Below are positions 1 through 10,052 of a DNA stretch of 38,361 bases, piece by piece. Every line of letters begins with the position of its first letter. The stretch's first letter is position 1. The position numbers and the translations under genes are program-made. Under the pieces are notes generated by a model, which was not told the DNA's origin, made no database searches, and was given only the letters and a program-made list of their open reading frames with translations. Source of the stretch: Saksenaea vasiformis B4078 (Eukaryota; Mucoromycota; Mucoromycetes; Mucorales; Saksenaeaceae). Where the stretch lies: positions 1 to 38,361 of the forward strand of contig JNDT01001234.1 of NCBI GenBank assembly GCA_000697055.1. The letters run 5' to 3'.

Positions 1-943
1 CCAGCCTTGATAACACCAGTCTCAACACGACCGACAGGGACAGTACCAATACCACCGATCTTGTAGACATCCTGAAGAGGAAGACGGAGGGGCTTGTCGG
101 AGGGACGAACTGGGGGTTCGATGTTGTCGATGGCTTCCAAGAGGGTCTTACCAGACTTGGAACCAGCCTTGGTTTCCTTGGTCCATCCCTTGAACCAGGG
201 CATGTTGGTAGATTCCTCCAACATGTTGTCACCGTGCCAGCCAGAGATGGGGACGAAGGGAACAGCCTTGGGGTTGAAACCGATCTTCTTGATGAAAGCG
301 GAAACTTCCTTGACGATTTCGTTGTAACGGGCCTCAGACCACTTGGTGGAGTCCATCTTGTTGATGGCAACAATGAGCTGACGGACACCAAGGGTGAAAG
401 CCAAAAGAGCGTGCTCACGGGTCTGACCGTCCTTGGAGATACCGGCCTCTGTACAAATCAAAAAAGAAGCCTGAGTTAGAAAAAAATTTCACTGCGCCAT
501 TTTTTTGTTTTAACTTACCGAATTCACCAGTACCGGCGGCGATAATCAAGATACCGCAGTCAGCCTGGGAAGTACCAGTAATCATGTTCTTGATGAAATC
601 ACGATGGCCAGGAGCGTCAATGACAGTAACGTGGTACTTGGGAGTCTCGAACTTCCACAAGGCAATATCAATGGTGATACCACGCTCACGTTCGGCCTTA
701 AGCTTGTCCAAAACCCAGGCGTACTTGAAGGAACCCTTGCCAAGTTCGGCGGCTTCCTTCTCGAACTTCTCGATGGTACGCTTGTCAATACCACCACACT
801 TGTAAATCAAGTGACCGGTAGTGGTGGACTTGCCCTATACAAAAAGACATCAGTTTTCCCATCCTCTTGTAAAAGAATATCCAACTTACGGAATCGACGT
901 GACCAATGACGACAACGTTAACGTGAGTCTTTTCCTTACCCAT
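1..943 (-). CDS. TEF1: Translation elongation factor EF-1alpha, N-terminal 60% (partial)
   Basis: This GTPase delivers aminoacyl-tRNA to the ribosomal A site in the cytosol. Three exons are visible: 943-890, 834-519 and 448-1, running off the left edge. They encode about 272 of the usual ~460 residues. The start gives [18 protein letters not shown], and intron 1 falls exactly inside the G1 loop GHVDS|GKST. G3 (DAPGHRDF) lies in exon 2, and G4 (NKMD) lies in exon 3, antisense near 350-365. Intron 2 splits the Glu codon after AAGTGEF. A 5' UTR intron is likely, with GTAGGT at 1007 and an acceptor ending at 949, which leaves five untranslated bases before ATG. Such leader introns are common in EF-1alpha genes. 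Only the C-terminal domains are missing, and that is because of the window edge. Confidence 0.97.
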
Positions 944-948
944 GGGGA

Positions 949-1007
949 CTAGACATCCAAAATAAACTACGTTAAATCACTCGTTGCAAGAGGATGGATG
1001 GACCTAC
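949..1007 (-). other. Probable 5' UTR intron of TEF1
   Basis: Reading the minus strand, GTAGGT at 1007-1002 opens a 59-nt segment that ends in TCTAG at 949, five bases before the ATG. The length matches the coding introns of the window. It is inferred from splice consensus and from the habit of EF-1alpha genes. No transcript evidence is available. Confidence 0.6.
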
Positions 1008-1064
1008 CGAAGTTGGCGGATGAGAAAACAGGGAAGGAATCCGGAAGTCGCCAGCTTTGACAGG

Positions 1065-1071
1065 TTTTATA
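1065..1071 (-). promoter_or_regulatory. TATA box of TEF1
   Basis: The minus strand reads TATAAAA about 122 bp upstream of the EF-1alpha ATG and about 58 bp upstream of the putative 5' UTR intron donor. This suits a strong TATA-driven promoter for a highly expressed gene. The transcription start itself cannot be seen. Confidence 0.6.
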
Positions 1072-1079
1072 CCCCAAAA

Positions 1080-2498
1080 AAATTTTACGGTCCCGAGTAG
1101 GATTTTTTGGCGGATTTTGTATATGTGGCTCCTTCATTCTCAATAAGGACATTTCCATACTTCATGTGATGACTTTTTTTTCCCTTCACAAAGTGTATTG
1201 CCAGACTGTAGCACTCTATTTGCCGCACCATATCCTTGGACATTATAGTGCACTGCATGCCGAACAGAACATTACAGAAGCATTAAAATACATGGTACGA
1301 CAGTCTAGCGCGACACTTGTGAACAACTCGGCACAATATCACATGAGGTGATGTGTACAAGTGAAGGTTAGTCTGCTTTGTTCTGTGTACGTTAAGACGA
1401 TCTTCGTTACGTGTGTCCACTACATATTCTCTTCTTTGAGAGAGAGGTTACGAATATCTCCTGCCTTTGGCCGTGCTGGCATTACTTCAGATTACCAGTG
1501 TATTCCACATCCAAACCTTCTGTGTTTTCCCTCTGCGTTGTATTAGGCAACGTATTGAGTCAGATCTTGAAATCTAAGGTCATTAGTCGATTCCCTCCTT
1601 ATATTTCCCACCGTGTTCATTGCTTCGCAAAAGAGTAAATGACATTAACAGATACCTTGTAAGAATTTCGGTAGCCTTATTCAATCGGAGCACCTTGCAA
1701 CATAGAAATATGGTAAAGTTTTAAATCCCGCAACAGTGATCTCCTTGTAGAGCAATCTCGAAGACAACAAGAGTATGAAACTAACTGCAATGTGAATAAA
1801 GAGGAGGATATGTGTTTTTTTATTGTGGTCAGAACATTTAATTCGGCTAACTATGATATTTCAAAACAACCTTTTTCTCGTCTCTCCGGGCAGAGATCCT
1901 ATCTTACTCTGCTTTCATGGACATTTTTCAAACCATGAGTATCGGTTCAAACCTCCATTAACTCTATTGCGTTTAAATTTTTGCAACCCACACGCAATGC
2001 GGAAATCGTTACAAGGATATTTGCCTAATCTTGCTACAACTTTAATGTGTCTACTTCAGTCAAGTTCTACCAGCAACCTTCTAAATTGGATGTTGCCTTA
2101 CTGTTTGTGTACAGAGTTACAATAGATACACCATTACTTTTGAGCGTCTCATCCGCTACTTCCATTAATTTATGTGGGAAAACAAAGGCTAATAACGGGT
2201 ACGTATGACTATCGTGTTCAAAGGAGCTCTTTTCTAGGTGCAGTTCGGCTGGCCCAATCAAAATCCAACTCATTAGCGAGTTATGCATGATGAATGACTG
2301 CGCCAATTCTGTCGAAAATCACTTGTTTTATTTCTTTACCATGTTCTATTCTACTGGTATTATCGTTTCTTTTTTTTTTGTCATAAGGAATGTATGTGTT
2401 TCTGTAATAGGACTGTTCGTCAAAGAGAAAAACGTAATTCATACGCCTACTTGTAGGTACGCCCATTTCGTACGGACTGATGATGTAGTTCCTTTTCT
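1080..2498. other. Gene-poor spacer between TEF1 promoter and ABC1-kinase 3' end
   Basis: Both flanking genes are on the minus strand, so this stretch holds the distal TEF1 promoter and the 3' UTR and terminator of the kinase gene. It is AT-rich. Open frames of 60-100 codons occur on both strands, but none has a recognisable motif, a convincing start or splice support. I see no tRNA, repeat or transposon end here. Confidence 0.5.
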
Positions 2499-4401
2499 TC
2501 ACCCGTCAAATACAGAGTCGTCAATCACAATACCAAATTGGCGTTGTAGCTAGTAAATCCATTAAGTTGCATGATGAGCGACTTTTTTTCCGTCCTACCT
2601 GATCTTTCATCTTTGCGTCCAAAATCTCTTCAAAACCTTTACCTTCTACGCCAAACAGCAAACGATTTGTTTTTTCGCGCAGTTTTACTAGGAAGAAGCT
2701 TAGACTCATTATCCAGAGAGTGCAGTCGAATATCAGCGTCCTCCACAGTCGACGAGCGATGTGCTGAATTTTAGAAACACGACTCATAGGGCCTTTTTCC
2801 AGCGAAATGCCGCGTACTGCCCATCGTGCCATGATATTGATACGATTAACAGGACTTCCCACCGTCTTGTTATTGGCACGGACAATGTTCATGTTCCGCG
2901 ATAGAAAGATCAATTCTCGAGGAAATAATGCTTGATCTTCAAGAAAATGCTTAAGCCGGCTTTTCAGGTTTGTCTGCAGCTCGTAAACATCCTGCATGTC
3001 TAAATTTGCATGACCCAGGTGAACAGCTTTGGTCGGTGAGAACGGCTTTTGGAGAGTAATACTCGCAAACATGTTGGAATCGTGAATGCCCTGGAGATAA
3101 GTGTCATCCTCCTGTTGGTACTGTAATTTTAGGAAGCTTACCCATTCTTTGCAAATAGAGGTCATCGTTTCTACATCAAGCATAAACATCGCTTCCCACA
3201 GTTTGCAGTACTCTTTTCGGAACCTGCATGCAGATCTGGCTGAGTTTCTGCCATCATGTTTTCAGAACCTTACTTTTCCGACTCTTGGATGTAGAGGCCA
3301 TGATCAATGATGACAACTTGCACCCTGTTTTTCTTGGTTGGATGTGCTCGTATAAGTACATTTCCCGGATGTGGATCGCCTGGTGGAATTGATTATCAAA
3401 AGGAACCACCGTCTTTCAAGGTTTACCATGCACAAATCCACTCTTAAATATTTGACTAGCAAATGCTTCAATCGTTGTTTTCATTGCTTCCTGGAAATTC
3501 AGTCCCTTTTCTTCTAGTTGTTTCTTGTTGGTAAGTTGTACACCATCGACCCATTCGCACACCATGACACGTTTGGAACTCAATTCCGGGAATATCTTGG
3601 GTACATACACATTATCTTTCAATGTCGGTTCACGCTGAAAATTATCCCAAGCTTTCTGTGCATTTCTGCAGAACAGTCAAATCGAGTTAGACTTTGTCCT
3701 CTCTCATGCTTATCTAACCTGGCTTCGTTTTCAAAGTCAGCTTCCATGCGAATGTGCGACTCCACGTAGTTGGTGGCGAAGGTCAGCGGAAGATCAAATA
3801 GCTTTTCATACATCTTTAGCAGTATTCGGAAGGCGAATAAGTCCCAGTCCATTTGCTTCTGGATTGCTGGTTTCTGGATTTTTACTGCCACAATTTCTCC
3901 TGTTTTCAAGCGTGCTTTATGCACTTGAGCAATCGACGCCGATGCCATTGGCATGATATCGAATTCGGCAAATACTTCACTCGGATGGAGTCCGTTGAAA
4001 TCTTCCATAAAAACTCGTTCCACCATCTCAAATGGAACAGCTGGTGCCGAGTCAAAAAGACGTCTTGCGCGTCGTTGATAGGGAACAGGTAACATCGATG
4101 ACTGAGTGCCAATGACCTGACCCATTTTGATATAGAGTCCACCATTCTTCTCAAATACATCAAATATGCGGTTAGCGACACGCTCATGTAAAGACTCAAT
4201 CATTGCTGTTCCCCTGGGTCCGGGTTCCGGCCGAAAATTGACTTTGTAATCAAACGCCAAAGCCATTCCATTGTAGAATGTGCGTAAGTTGCGTTGTAAA
4301 AGTTGAGCCTCCGTACGCGAATCTGCCACATAAATGCCAGCTCCTATAGTACAAGTGCCTAGCAACAACCCCAATGAGCATCGCAAACGTGTTTTTGCCA
4401 T
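2499..4401 (-). CDS. ABC1/ADCK-family atypical kinase (ADCK1/Mcp2-like), mitochondrial
   Basis: This is a UbiB/ABC1 protein-kinase-like ATPase of the ADCK1/Mcp2 branch, tied to coenzyme Q and lipid homeostasis in mitochondria. Six exons: 4401-3719, 3665-3427, 3379-3274, 3223-3142, 3090-2599, 2549-2499, giving 550 aa. Visible motifs are KMGQ (KxGQ motif, ~91-94), the alanine-rich loop SASIAQVH (~150), VAVK (~170), ExD/NEA (MEADFENEA), the catalytic HGDPHPGN (307-314) and the metal-binding DHG (333-335). The N-terminus has basic residues, then a hydrophobic stretch (about residues 9-25), suggesting a matrix-targeted inner-membrane anchor. The ATG at 4401 was chosen because an in-frame stop lies just upstream of residue -27 and no other in-frame ATG exists. 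A short upstream coding exon cannot be excluded. The last intron (2598-2550) is inferred because it yields a natural C-terminus, FGIVIDDSVFDG. Reading through it stops at 2521 instead. Confidence 0.9.
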
Positions 4402-4556
4402 GAAAGATACGCGAGTCTCTTTTCCCGTAGGACAGGTTGAGAGGAAGCCGGTGGTTGATTTGAAAACACGCGCCAATCAAAAAAGCGACAATTGCACTTG
4501 AAAAAAGTCATACAGCTACGACTGACACATTCAGCTCCTTTTACATTATCCGACAT

Positions 4557-5195
4557 TGTATTTCATACACTTTAACTGTCAAAGTTACCCTTCTGTTATC
4601 AGACTCAGTGCTACTTCCTCACCACAATCGGTCGCTAAGCACCCATAGACTTAAACCCTTTGCAGTGCCTTAGTCTTGCGAGCAGGCTGATAGCCCCGAA
4701 TGGTTCTACCCACTTAATGAGTTCTAGGCTGTTCCAACAAATTTTGCGTCCATGAAGAACCAAATTGACCCAAGTTGTAAAAAAAAAGGACGGTTTGACG
4801 GATTTGCTAATGACTGTATACTTGAGTCATTTTCACAGCTCAAAGTTAGACCTTCATGAGTTTGAATCTATATCATTTCTCCAGCTCGCTTCGCGGTACA
4901 TCTGCTATCGAACCCTTCGGGCAAAACTATCGGAGAAAGAAACAAATATTGACGACATCATGCAGGATGACTACTTGATTAAGCATTTCACAGCTGTTGG
5001 AACTCGAAAGGCTATCAACCAAAAACGGAAAAAATTACAGCCGCAGAAGGCGTAAAAACATTCGCGCGAGAGCGAGAGCGAGAGCGCAAAAGATTCAGTC
5101 ACGTGTATGCCCCACGTTTAAGCGCTCGTTTGAGTCCCTGAACTATTCCACACCCCTTTCCTTCCTTCCTTTCTTTTTTTTAAAGTGACTTCAAC
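4557..5195. other. Spacer between divergent ABC1-kinase and adenylate-kinase-like genes
   Basis: This 0.64 kb holds the promoters of two divergently transcribed genes. The one possible coding stretch is described separately (4810-5055). A short GAGAGC-type tandem repeat lies at about 5067-5090, followed by a pyrimidine tract (5147-5181) just before the ATG at 5196, typical of a fungal core promoter. No other feature is visible. Confidence 0.5.
4810..5055 (+). CDS. Possible small orphan ORF (81 aa)
   Basis: An ATG at 4810 opens an 81-residue frame starting MTVYLSHFHSSKLDLHEF and ending in a lysine-rich tail. The middle reads like a charged amphipathic protein (IDDIMQDDYLIKHF). I do not recognise a family. 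A good intron signature overlaps its start (GTAAAA at 4775, GCTAATGAC branch site, acceptor ending 4837). No upstream exon joins it in frame, so it could instead be the last exon of a decayed gene or non-coding leader sequence. Confidence 0.25.
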   Translation: MTVYLSHFHSSKLDLHEFESISFLQLASRYICYRTLRAKLSEKETNIDDIMQDDYLIKHFTAVGTRKAINQKRKKLQPQKA

Positions 5196-7105
5196 ATGTC
5201 CTCGGTAAAAGCAGCTCGTGCGCTAATCCAGCGTTCAAGAACATGTGCGATTATGCGACGTTCTATGGTTTTAGCAAACGCCCCGCGCATGGCGGCCATT
5301 CGGACTTACAGTGCGGCCACCCCACCACGGTCCCTTTCGGTTCAACAGTCTGGTAAAGCAGGCTTTTTTGCTATAAAAAGAAAAGGGGCCCTTATTTTAT
5401 AATAGTTGCTGGCGCTGCTACTTCGACTCGATCGGCGTCTGCCCATCATGGCGAAGGCCAGGAAACAAGGTACGAGACAGAAAGAGAGAAGACAAGTTCA
5501 ATACGTTGCGCATATTAATATGGGATTTAAAGAGCGACAGAAATTAAGGATGCCAAGCTGATCTTTAATCAAGCATGGCAGAATATCCAGGACCACTATG
5601 GTCGAAGTAACATTCATTTACCTCGCGAGTTCATCTTCCTCATGGGAGCGCCGGGGTAAGCGGCGATTTTCAAGTTGCCTTAAAAAAAAGAAAGAAAGAA
5701 AGACTTGACTTCATGTTCAGCCCTATTCGGTAGATCAGGCAAAGGCACCCATACAACTTCCATTTTACGTGCGCGTGGTATCACAAATCCACCCATTTCG
5801 GTATCTCAGCTCCTTCAGACACCGGAATGCAAGGAACTCATCAATCAAGGCCAAATGATCTCTGACCGTTATGTGATCGAGTTATTGTTGCATGCCATGT
5901 TGGATTGTGATCCATCTGTTGGTGTGTTGGTTGATGGATTTCCTCGCACGGACATTCAGGTGGAAGCCCTCAAACTGCTCCACGACCAAATGACAGCTCT
6001 GAGACAGGAGTTTTTTAACACCGATAGACGAGATCAGTTTCCGTACGTTCCTTCTTCCCTATCGTTCATGTGCTAATGTTGTTTCCTTTCTAAGACGACC
6101 GGTGTTTCGTATCTGTGTTCTGTATGTGGATGAAGAAATATCTGTTCAGAGACAACTTGCTCGGGGTCGAATGATCCGCGAGCATAACCTGGAAGTGAAG
6201 AAAACTGGTCAGGGGGTACTTTGGGAAGAACGGGTGACGGATAACAATGAAACCGTAAGCACGATTGACCACCTCATGATTTCCCTCCATTCATAACACT
6301 ATCACAGTTGATTCGCGAGCGTTATTCAATCTTTAAGGCACATTATGGCTCGCTTCTGAAACTTTCGAAAATGTTCCCTTTCCGTAAGTTTCTTAAACAT
6401 GAAAGTCAAAAGTCTTAAAAAAGAGTTTGTGGTTCTAGATCTTATCAACGCCGTGGGCTCGATTAATGAGGTCATGCAAACTATTCTGAAAGAGTTCGAA
6501 TACCAGTCATCTCTCGAACTAGATCACGATACATATGATGCGATTACACATATCCCTGTAGCAAACCAAATTGGTATCCACGCTCGCCAGGTACGGAAAC
6601 AAAAAACGCCGCATCCATCATGCTTAATTGTTTGTTTGTAGGACCTTATCAGTCGACTTGAGCATTATCAGGAATATGAGCCTCAGTTGATGCAGCAGGC
6701 TATCCATTTTATCGATGAGAAGGTCATTCCTCAAGTCCAGCGGCATTCGATTAGTGGTCACACGAATATTCGAACGTACGTCCTTGGATAAAGACGAATG
6801 GTATGTTGTTGATTCTCTCTTTTTTGTAGTGAAGACCAGCAGTTGGCGGACAGTCATTTTGTTGACATCGTGATGGATGTCTTATCCGAACGAGGATACC
6901 ATGTCTCATTTGATCGGCGCATTGATCATGTCCCTGTCCGTGTAGACCTTAACACAGGAAAAATTCAGCTCGAAACGTAAGATCCTTATTACACTAATCT
7001 TCCGACCATGACTCATCTTCTTTTCTTATCAGTCATCATATTTACATGCTAAACGTTGATTTCCCTAAGCATTACATTCGTCCTTTGGAGCAAAAATTTA
7101 AATAA
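5196..7105 (+). CDS. Adenylate-kinase-like P-loop protein, predicted mitochondrial
   Basis: Ten exons: 5196-5352, 5406-5469, 5533-5655, 5734-6042, 6095-6254, 6308-6383, 6439-6590, 6642-6775, 6830-6976, 7033-7105, encoding 464 aa. The first ~55 residues are rich in Arg/Ser/Ala without acids, a mitochondrial targeting peptide. The nucleoside-monophosphate-kinase core starts near residue 106: P-loop GAPGSGKGT (112-120, split by intron 3), an NMP-binding region with QGQMISDRYV, the signature DGFPRT (~183) and a LID-like segment RQLARGRMIREHN (~237-249). Adenylate kinases of this type interconvert ATP, ADP and AMP. Residues after about 300 (roughly 160) belong to no domain I recognise and exceed the usual ~220-250 aa enzyme. 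The GISVSQLL-like region differs from the canonical AMP-site TGDLLR, so substrate is uncertain. Confidence 0.85.
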
Positions 7106-7112
7106 TCCTTAG

Positions 7113-7118
7113 AATAAA
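7113..7118 (+). terminator. Poly(A) signal of adenylate-kinase-like gene
   Basis: AATAAA lies eight bases after the TAA stop of the plus-strand gene, inside the 95-bp gap shared with NDUFV1. Confidence 0.45.
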
Positions 7119-7176
7119 GAAAAAAGAGTGCTCACATATCCTTGTTGCTGGGGGTTCTTAGTAGAGATACAAATGA

Positions 7177-7182
7177 TTTATT
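7177..7182 (-). terminator. Poly(A) signal of NDUFV1 gene
   Basis: The minus strand reads AATAAA about 19 bases after the NDUFV1 stop codon. With the opposing signal at 7113-7118, the two mRNAs probably overlap at their 3' ends. Confidence 0.45.
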
Positions 7183-7200
7183 CGGTGAAGATCTACAGGA

Positions 7201-9074
7201 TTAAGCGCTGGCCGAAGCAGACTGGGAAGCTTGCAAAGATTTTTGGAAGTTGGCCATACGGGCCTCGAGCTCGGGGCGGAAGTGACGGATCAAACCCTGC
7301 ACAGGCCATGCAGCGGCATCACCCAAAGCACAAATGGTGTGGCCTTCAATCTGTTTGGTGAGTTCCCAGATCTGGTCGATTTCCTCAGAGTGGCCACGGC
7401 CATCTTCGAAACGGTCCATCATGGACTCAAGCCACTTGGTACCCTCTCTGCAAGGAGTGCACTGACCACATGATTCGTGGCGGTAGAACTTAGAGAAACG
7501 GGAAATGGCACGAACAATATCGGTAGACTTATCCATCACAATAACAGCTACAATGTAAAGGAAAAAAATATGAGACAAGGATCTTTTGACATTAGCATCA
7601 TATTACACGTACCAGCTAATAAAAATCACAGGTCCCAGACGGACAAAGGGATTTGTTGAGGAAGAGTTGCTTTACGCATAAACCTAAAACACTTACCGGT
7701 ACCCAAACCAGAGTTTGCATCACGAAGGGCATCGAAGTCCATCCTATATTTTACTCAGGTAAGTGTGTCGTTCTTCCATGTCTTTGGGACATTTACAAGA
7801 CATCTTCGCAAATATCCTTGGGAATAACAGGAACAGAGCATCCACCAGGAATAATACCGAGAAGGTTATCCCAACCGCCACGGACACCACCACAATGCTT
7901 TTCAATCAACTCCTTCAAAGGAATCGACATCTCCTCTTCGACAGTACATGGGTTGTTGACGTGACCGGAGATACAGAACAATTTGGTACCGCTATTGCGA
8001 GGACGTCCGAAACTGGCGAACCATGATCCACCACTGCAACAAGACTAGTTAATTTCCTTCCTCTTTTTTTTTTCATCCAAAATTCTAGATTGCAATTACC
8101 GTCTAAGAATGGTGGGAGCCACAGCAACGGTTTCCACGTTTGTAACGGTGGTAGGGCAACCGAACAAGCCGACATCAGCAGGGAACGGGGGCTTCAGTCT
8201 GGGCTTGCCCTGCTTGCCTTCAATAGATTCGATCAAACTGGTCTCCTCACCACAAATATAGGCACCAGCACCGCGGTGAATGTAGACGTCAAAATCGTAA
8301 CCGCTACCACATGCGTTCTTTCCAATCAAGCCGGCAGCGTATGCCTCATTGATGGCTTCCTGAAGATTGGAGGCCTCCTGGTAGAATTCACCACGAATGT
8401 AAATGTAAGCTAACAATCGATAGATACAATTAATGACCTAGTGCGTAGTGTTGTCATGCACGTACCAGCATTTGCTTTCATGGCAACACCCGCCAACAAA
8501 CATCCTTCAACGAGCTTGTGTGGATCACCGCGCATAATTTCACGATCCTTACAAGTACCCGGTTCACCTTCATCAGCGTTGACAACCAAATAACGGGGAC
8601 TATTAATTTTTTTACTAGTTATTGGCCTATTTTTTCTTTCTTTCTTTCTTTGGCATTACCGGCCGTCAGCAGGCTTGTTCATGAAACTCCACTTCAAACC
8701 AGTAGGGAAACCAGCACCACCACGACCACGAAGACCGGATTCCTTCATTTCTTTCAGAATCCATTCGTGGCCCTTAAGCACTAGTTCCTTGGTTTTATAC
8801 CAATCACCACGCTTCAACGCGCCTTTGAGACGGAAATCATGGACGGAGTACAAGTTAGTGAAGATACGGTCTTCATCGGACAAGCTGCCAAATGTGGTTT
8901 TGCCGGTGATGGGATTTGCGTTAGGGTCTGCCGTGGCGTACGAACGGCTGGCGATGCTGACCGCGCGCATGTTACGGGTAAGCGAAGCAGTAGCTGTTTA
9001 ATAAAGGTGAGCGTGTCGACTCGCATTGTTGCTATTTCTGTACCTCGCTTAGCAGCAATGGATCTTAGCATCAT
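7201..9074 (-). CDS. NDUFV1: NADH:ubiquinone oxidoreductase 51 kDa subunit (complex I NDUFV1 / NuoF)
   Basis: This is the NADH- and FMN-binding subunit of the complex I N-module on the mitochondrial matrix side. Exons: 9074-9044, 8993-8660, 8599-8466, 8409-8100, 8033-7797, 7743-7697, a 3-nt microexon 7615-7613, and 7547-7201, for 480 aa. The N-terminus [18 protein letters not shown] is a matrix presequence. The glycine-rich FMN/NADH fold [10 protein letters not shown] is at ~97, followed by [11 protein letters not shown]. The N3 [4Fe-4S] ligands are [12 protein letters not shown] (~389-400) plus the distal Cys in GHTICALGD (~433). Length matches mitochondrial homologues. Skipping the microexon leaves the frame intact but loses one Ala from the conserved GLGTAAVIVMD. 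The start is the first of two tandem ATGs. Confidence 0.96.
7613..7615 (-). other. Predicted 3-nt microexon of NDUFV1
   Basis: On the minus strand the trinucleotide CTG is bounded by ...TTTTTATTAG and GTACGTG.... The flanking introns would be 7696-7616 (81 nt, donor GTAAGT) and 7612-7548 (65 nt, branch TGCTAATG, acceptor TTGTAG). Both fit the intron sizes of the window, whereas a single 149-nt intron would be the longest in this gene. Including it yields GLGTAAVIVMD, the family consensus, instead of GLGTAVIVMD. Confidence 0.75.
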
Positions 9075-9259
9075 GTGCAATAGTTTCGAACACCAAAGAG
9101 TAGGGAGAAATGAGAATTAGTGTAGAGAGGGGGGACGGCAAAGGGAAGAAACCAAAAAAAAATTTGGAGTCCTTAGTGAAGGTTTTGCTTGTAGAAAAAT
9201 TGTTTTCTCGTGGGACTCGCAGTCAGGCTCGAATTGCACAGTAAGCGACCCCGGATATG

Positions 9260-9267
9260 TGACGTCA
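9260..9267. promoter_or_regulatory. CRE-like palindrome TGACGTCA in a bidirectional promoter
   Basis: A perfect TGACGTCA, the ATF/CREB bZIP target, lies near the middle of the 395-bp spacer between the divergent NDUFV1 (start 9074, minus) and the orphan gene at 9470 (plus). Position and symmetry suggest a shared regulatory site. Binding is inferred from the motif only. Confidence 0.5.
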
Positions 9268-9469
9268 GCAAATAAAAATCTGTTCGCAGATCTTTTTCTT
9301 CCCTTGATCTCCTTCTCACTTCTTCGTTATTTGTGCTTTTAGGCATGTATAGGGTTCTAGTTTACGCTACTGCTGACACGTCCTTCTTTGAATGCGAGAT
9401 AGAAAAAATTGACTTTTTAAAACGCCATACAGAAAATAAGCGAATAGAAAACTAATAGAGGAATCCAAA

Positions 9470-9849
9470 ATGAGTACCAGAACTCACATAGAGGGCACAA
9501 TTAGCGATTTTGAGGTGATCTTAGCCAGAGAATCGATTGCCTTTGAATGTGGCCAATACGCCAAGTTACCAAGACAAATTTGGCATCACGGTTGCACTCA
9601 GCTTCAGATAGACTTTCAATTCAGCTCAGGCGCACTCCAAAGCGAATATTCAATTGCTGATGTCTCGTCCATTCCCCATAACACCGTACTGTAGGTCTTC
9701 ACATAGTGCATGTTTCACTACATCCTGTTGATAATCCAAGACTCTGCTTGTTGCAGGATCCAGATGGGTGCAGACCACTAAGAATCGCTATGCTGTTCAG
9801 TAGAACTATTACAGCACCCCTGTTTGAGATCACATTAATGGAACGGTAG
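9470..9849 (+). CDS. Orphan small protein (102 aa), two exons
   Basis: Exons 9470-9685 and 9757-9849 join in phase 0 across a 71-nt intron (GTACTG to TTGCAG) and encode 102 aa. The protein starts MSTRTHIEGTISDFEVIL and ends PLFEITLMER. The pattern of alternating hydrophobic residues (LQIDFQFSSGALQSEYSI, then PLRIAMLFS) suggests a small beta-rich fold. I do not recognise the family. A poor 38-nt intron (9846-9883) could instead splice it in frame into the next gene, giving one longer protein. I prefer two genes because a promoter-like pyrimidine-rich stretch (9967-9987) and a new ATG follow. Confidence 0.5.
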
Positions 9850-10052
9850 TCATGATTCAGAGGATAAGCGTAATCCCACTAAGTGTTGATCGCCGATTCA
9901 TCCGGGTAAAGGGAAAAAAAGTGAGTCTGACAGTGTCAAACACGCATCGGCGGAGATCAAAGGAGCGCGTTTTCCCCTTTTCCCCGTACTTGGGACGCGA
10001 CCCTCAAAAATTCACGCACAAAAACGTAAAAAAAAGGAAAAAGCAAGAGCTC

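Noticed and set aside
2521..2598. Read-through C-terminus of the ABC1 kinase ending at 2521
   Set aside because: A 49-nt intron (2598-2550) with GTAGGA, CTTAAT and ACTAG removes a lysine/serine-rich stretch and gives a more natural end, so I moved the stop to 2499.
4401..4556. Upstream start of the ABC1 kinase at 4556 (MSDNVKGAECV)
   Set aside because: That frame differs from the kinase frame and no good intron joins them. The kinase frame itself is closed by a TGA just upstream.
8635..8652. AAAG/CTTT short tandem repeats (also near 5684-5703 and 16186-16198)
   Set aside because: These are few-copy simple repeats inside introns, common in AT-rich fungal introns, and not evidence of a functional element.
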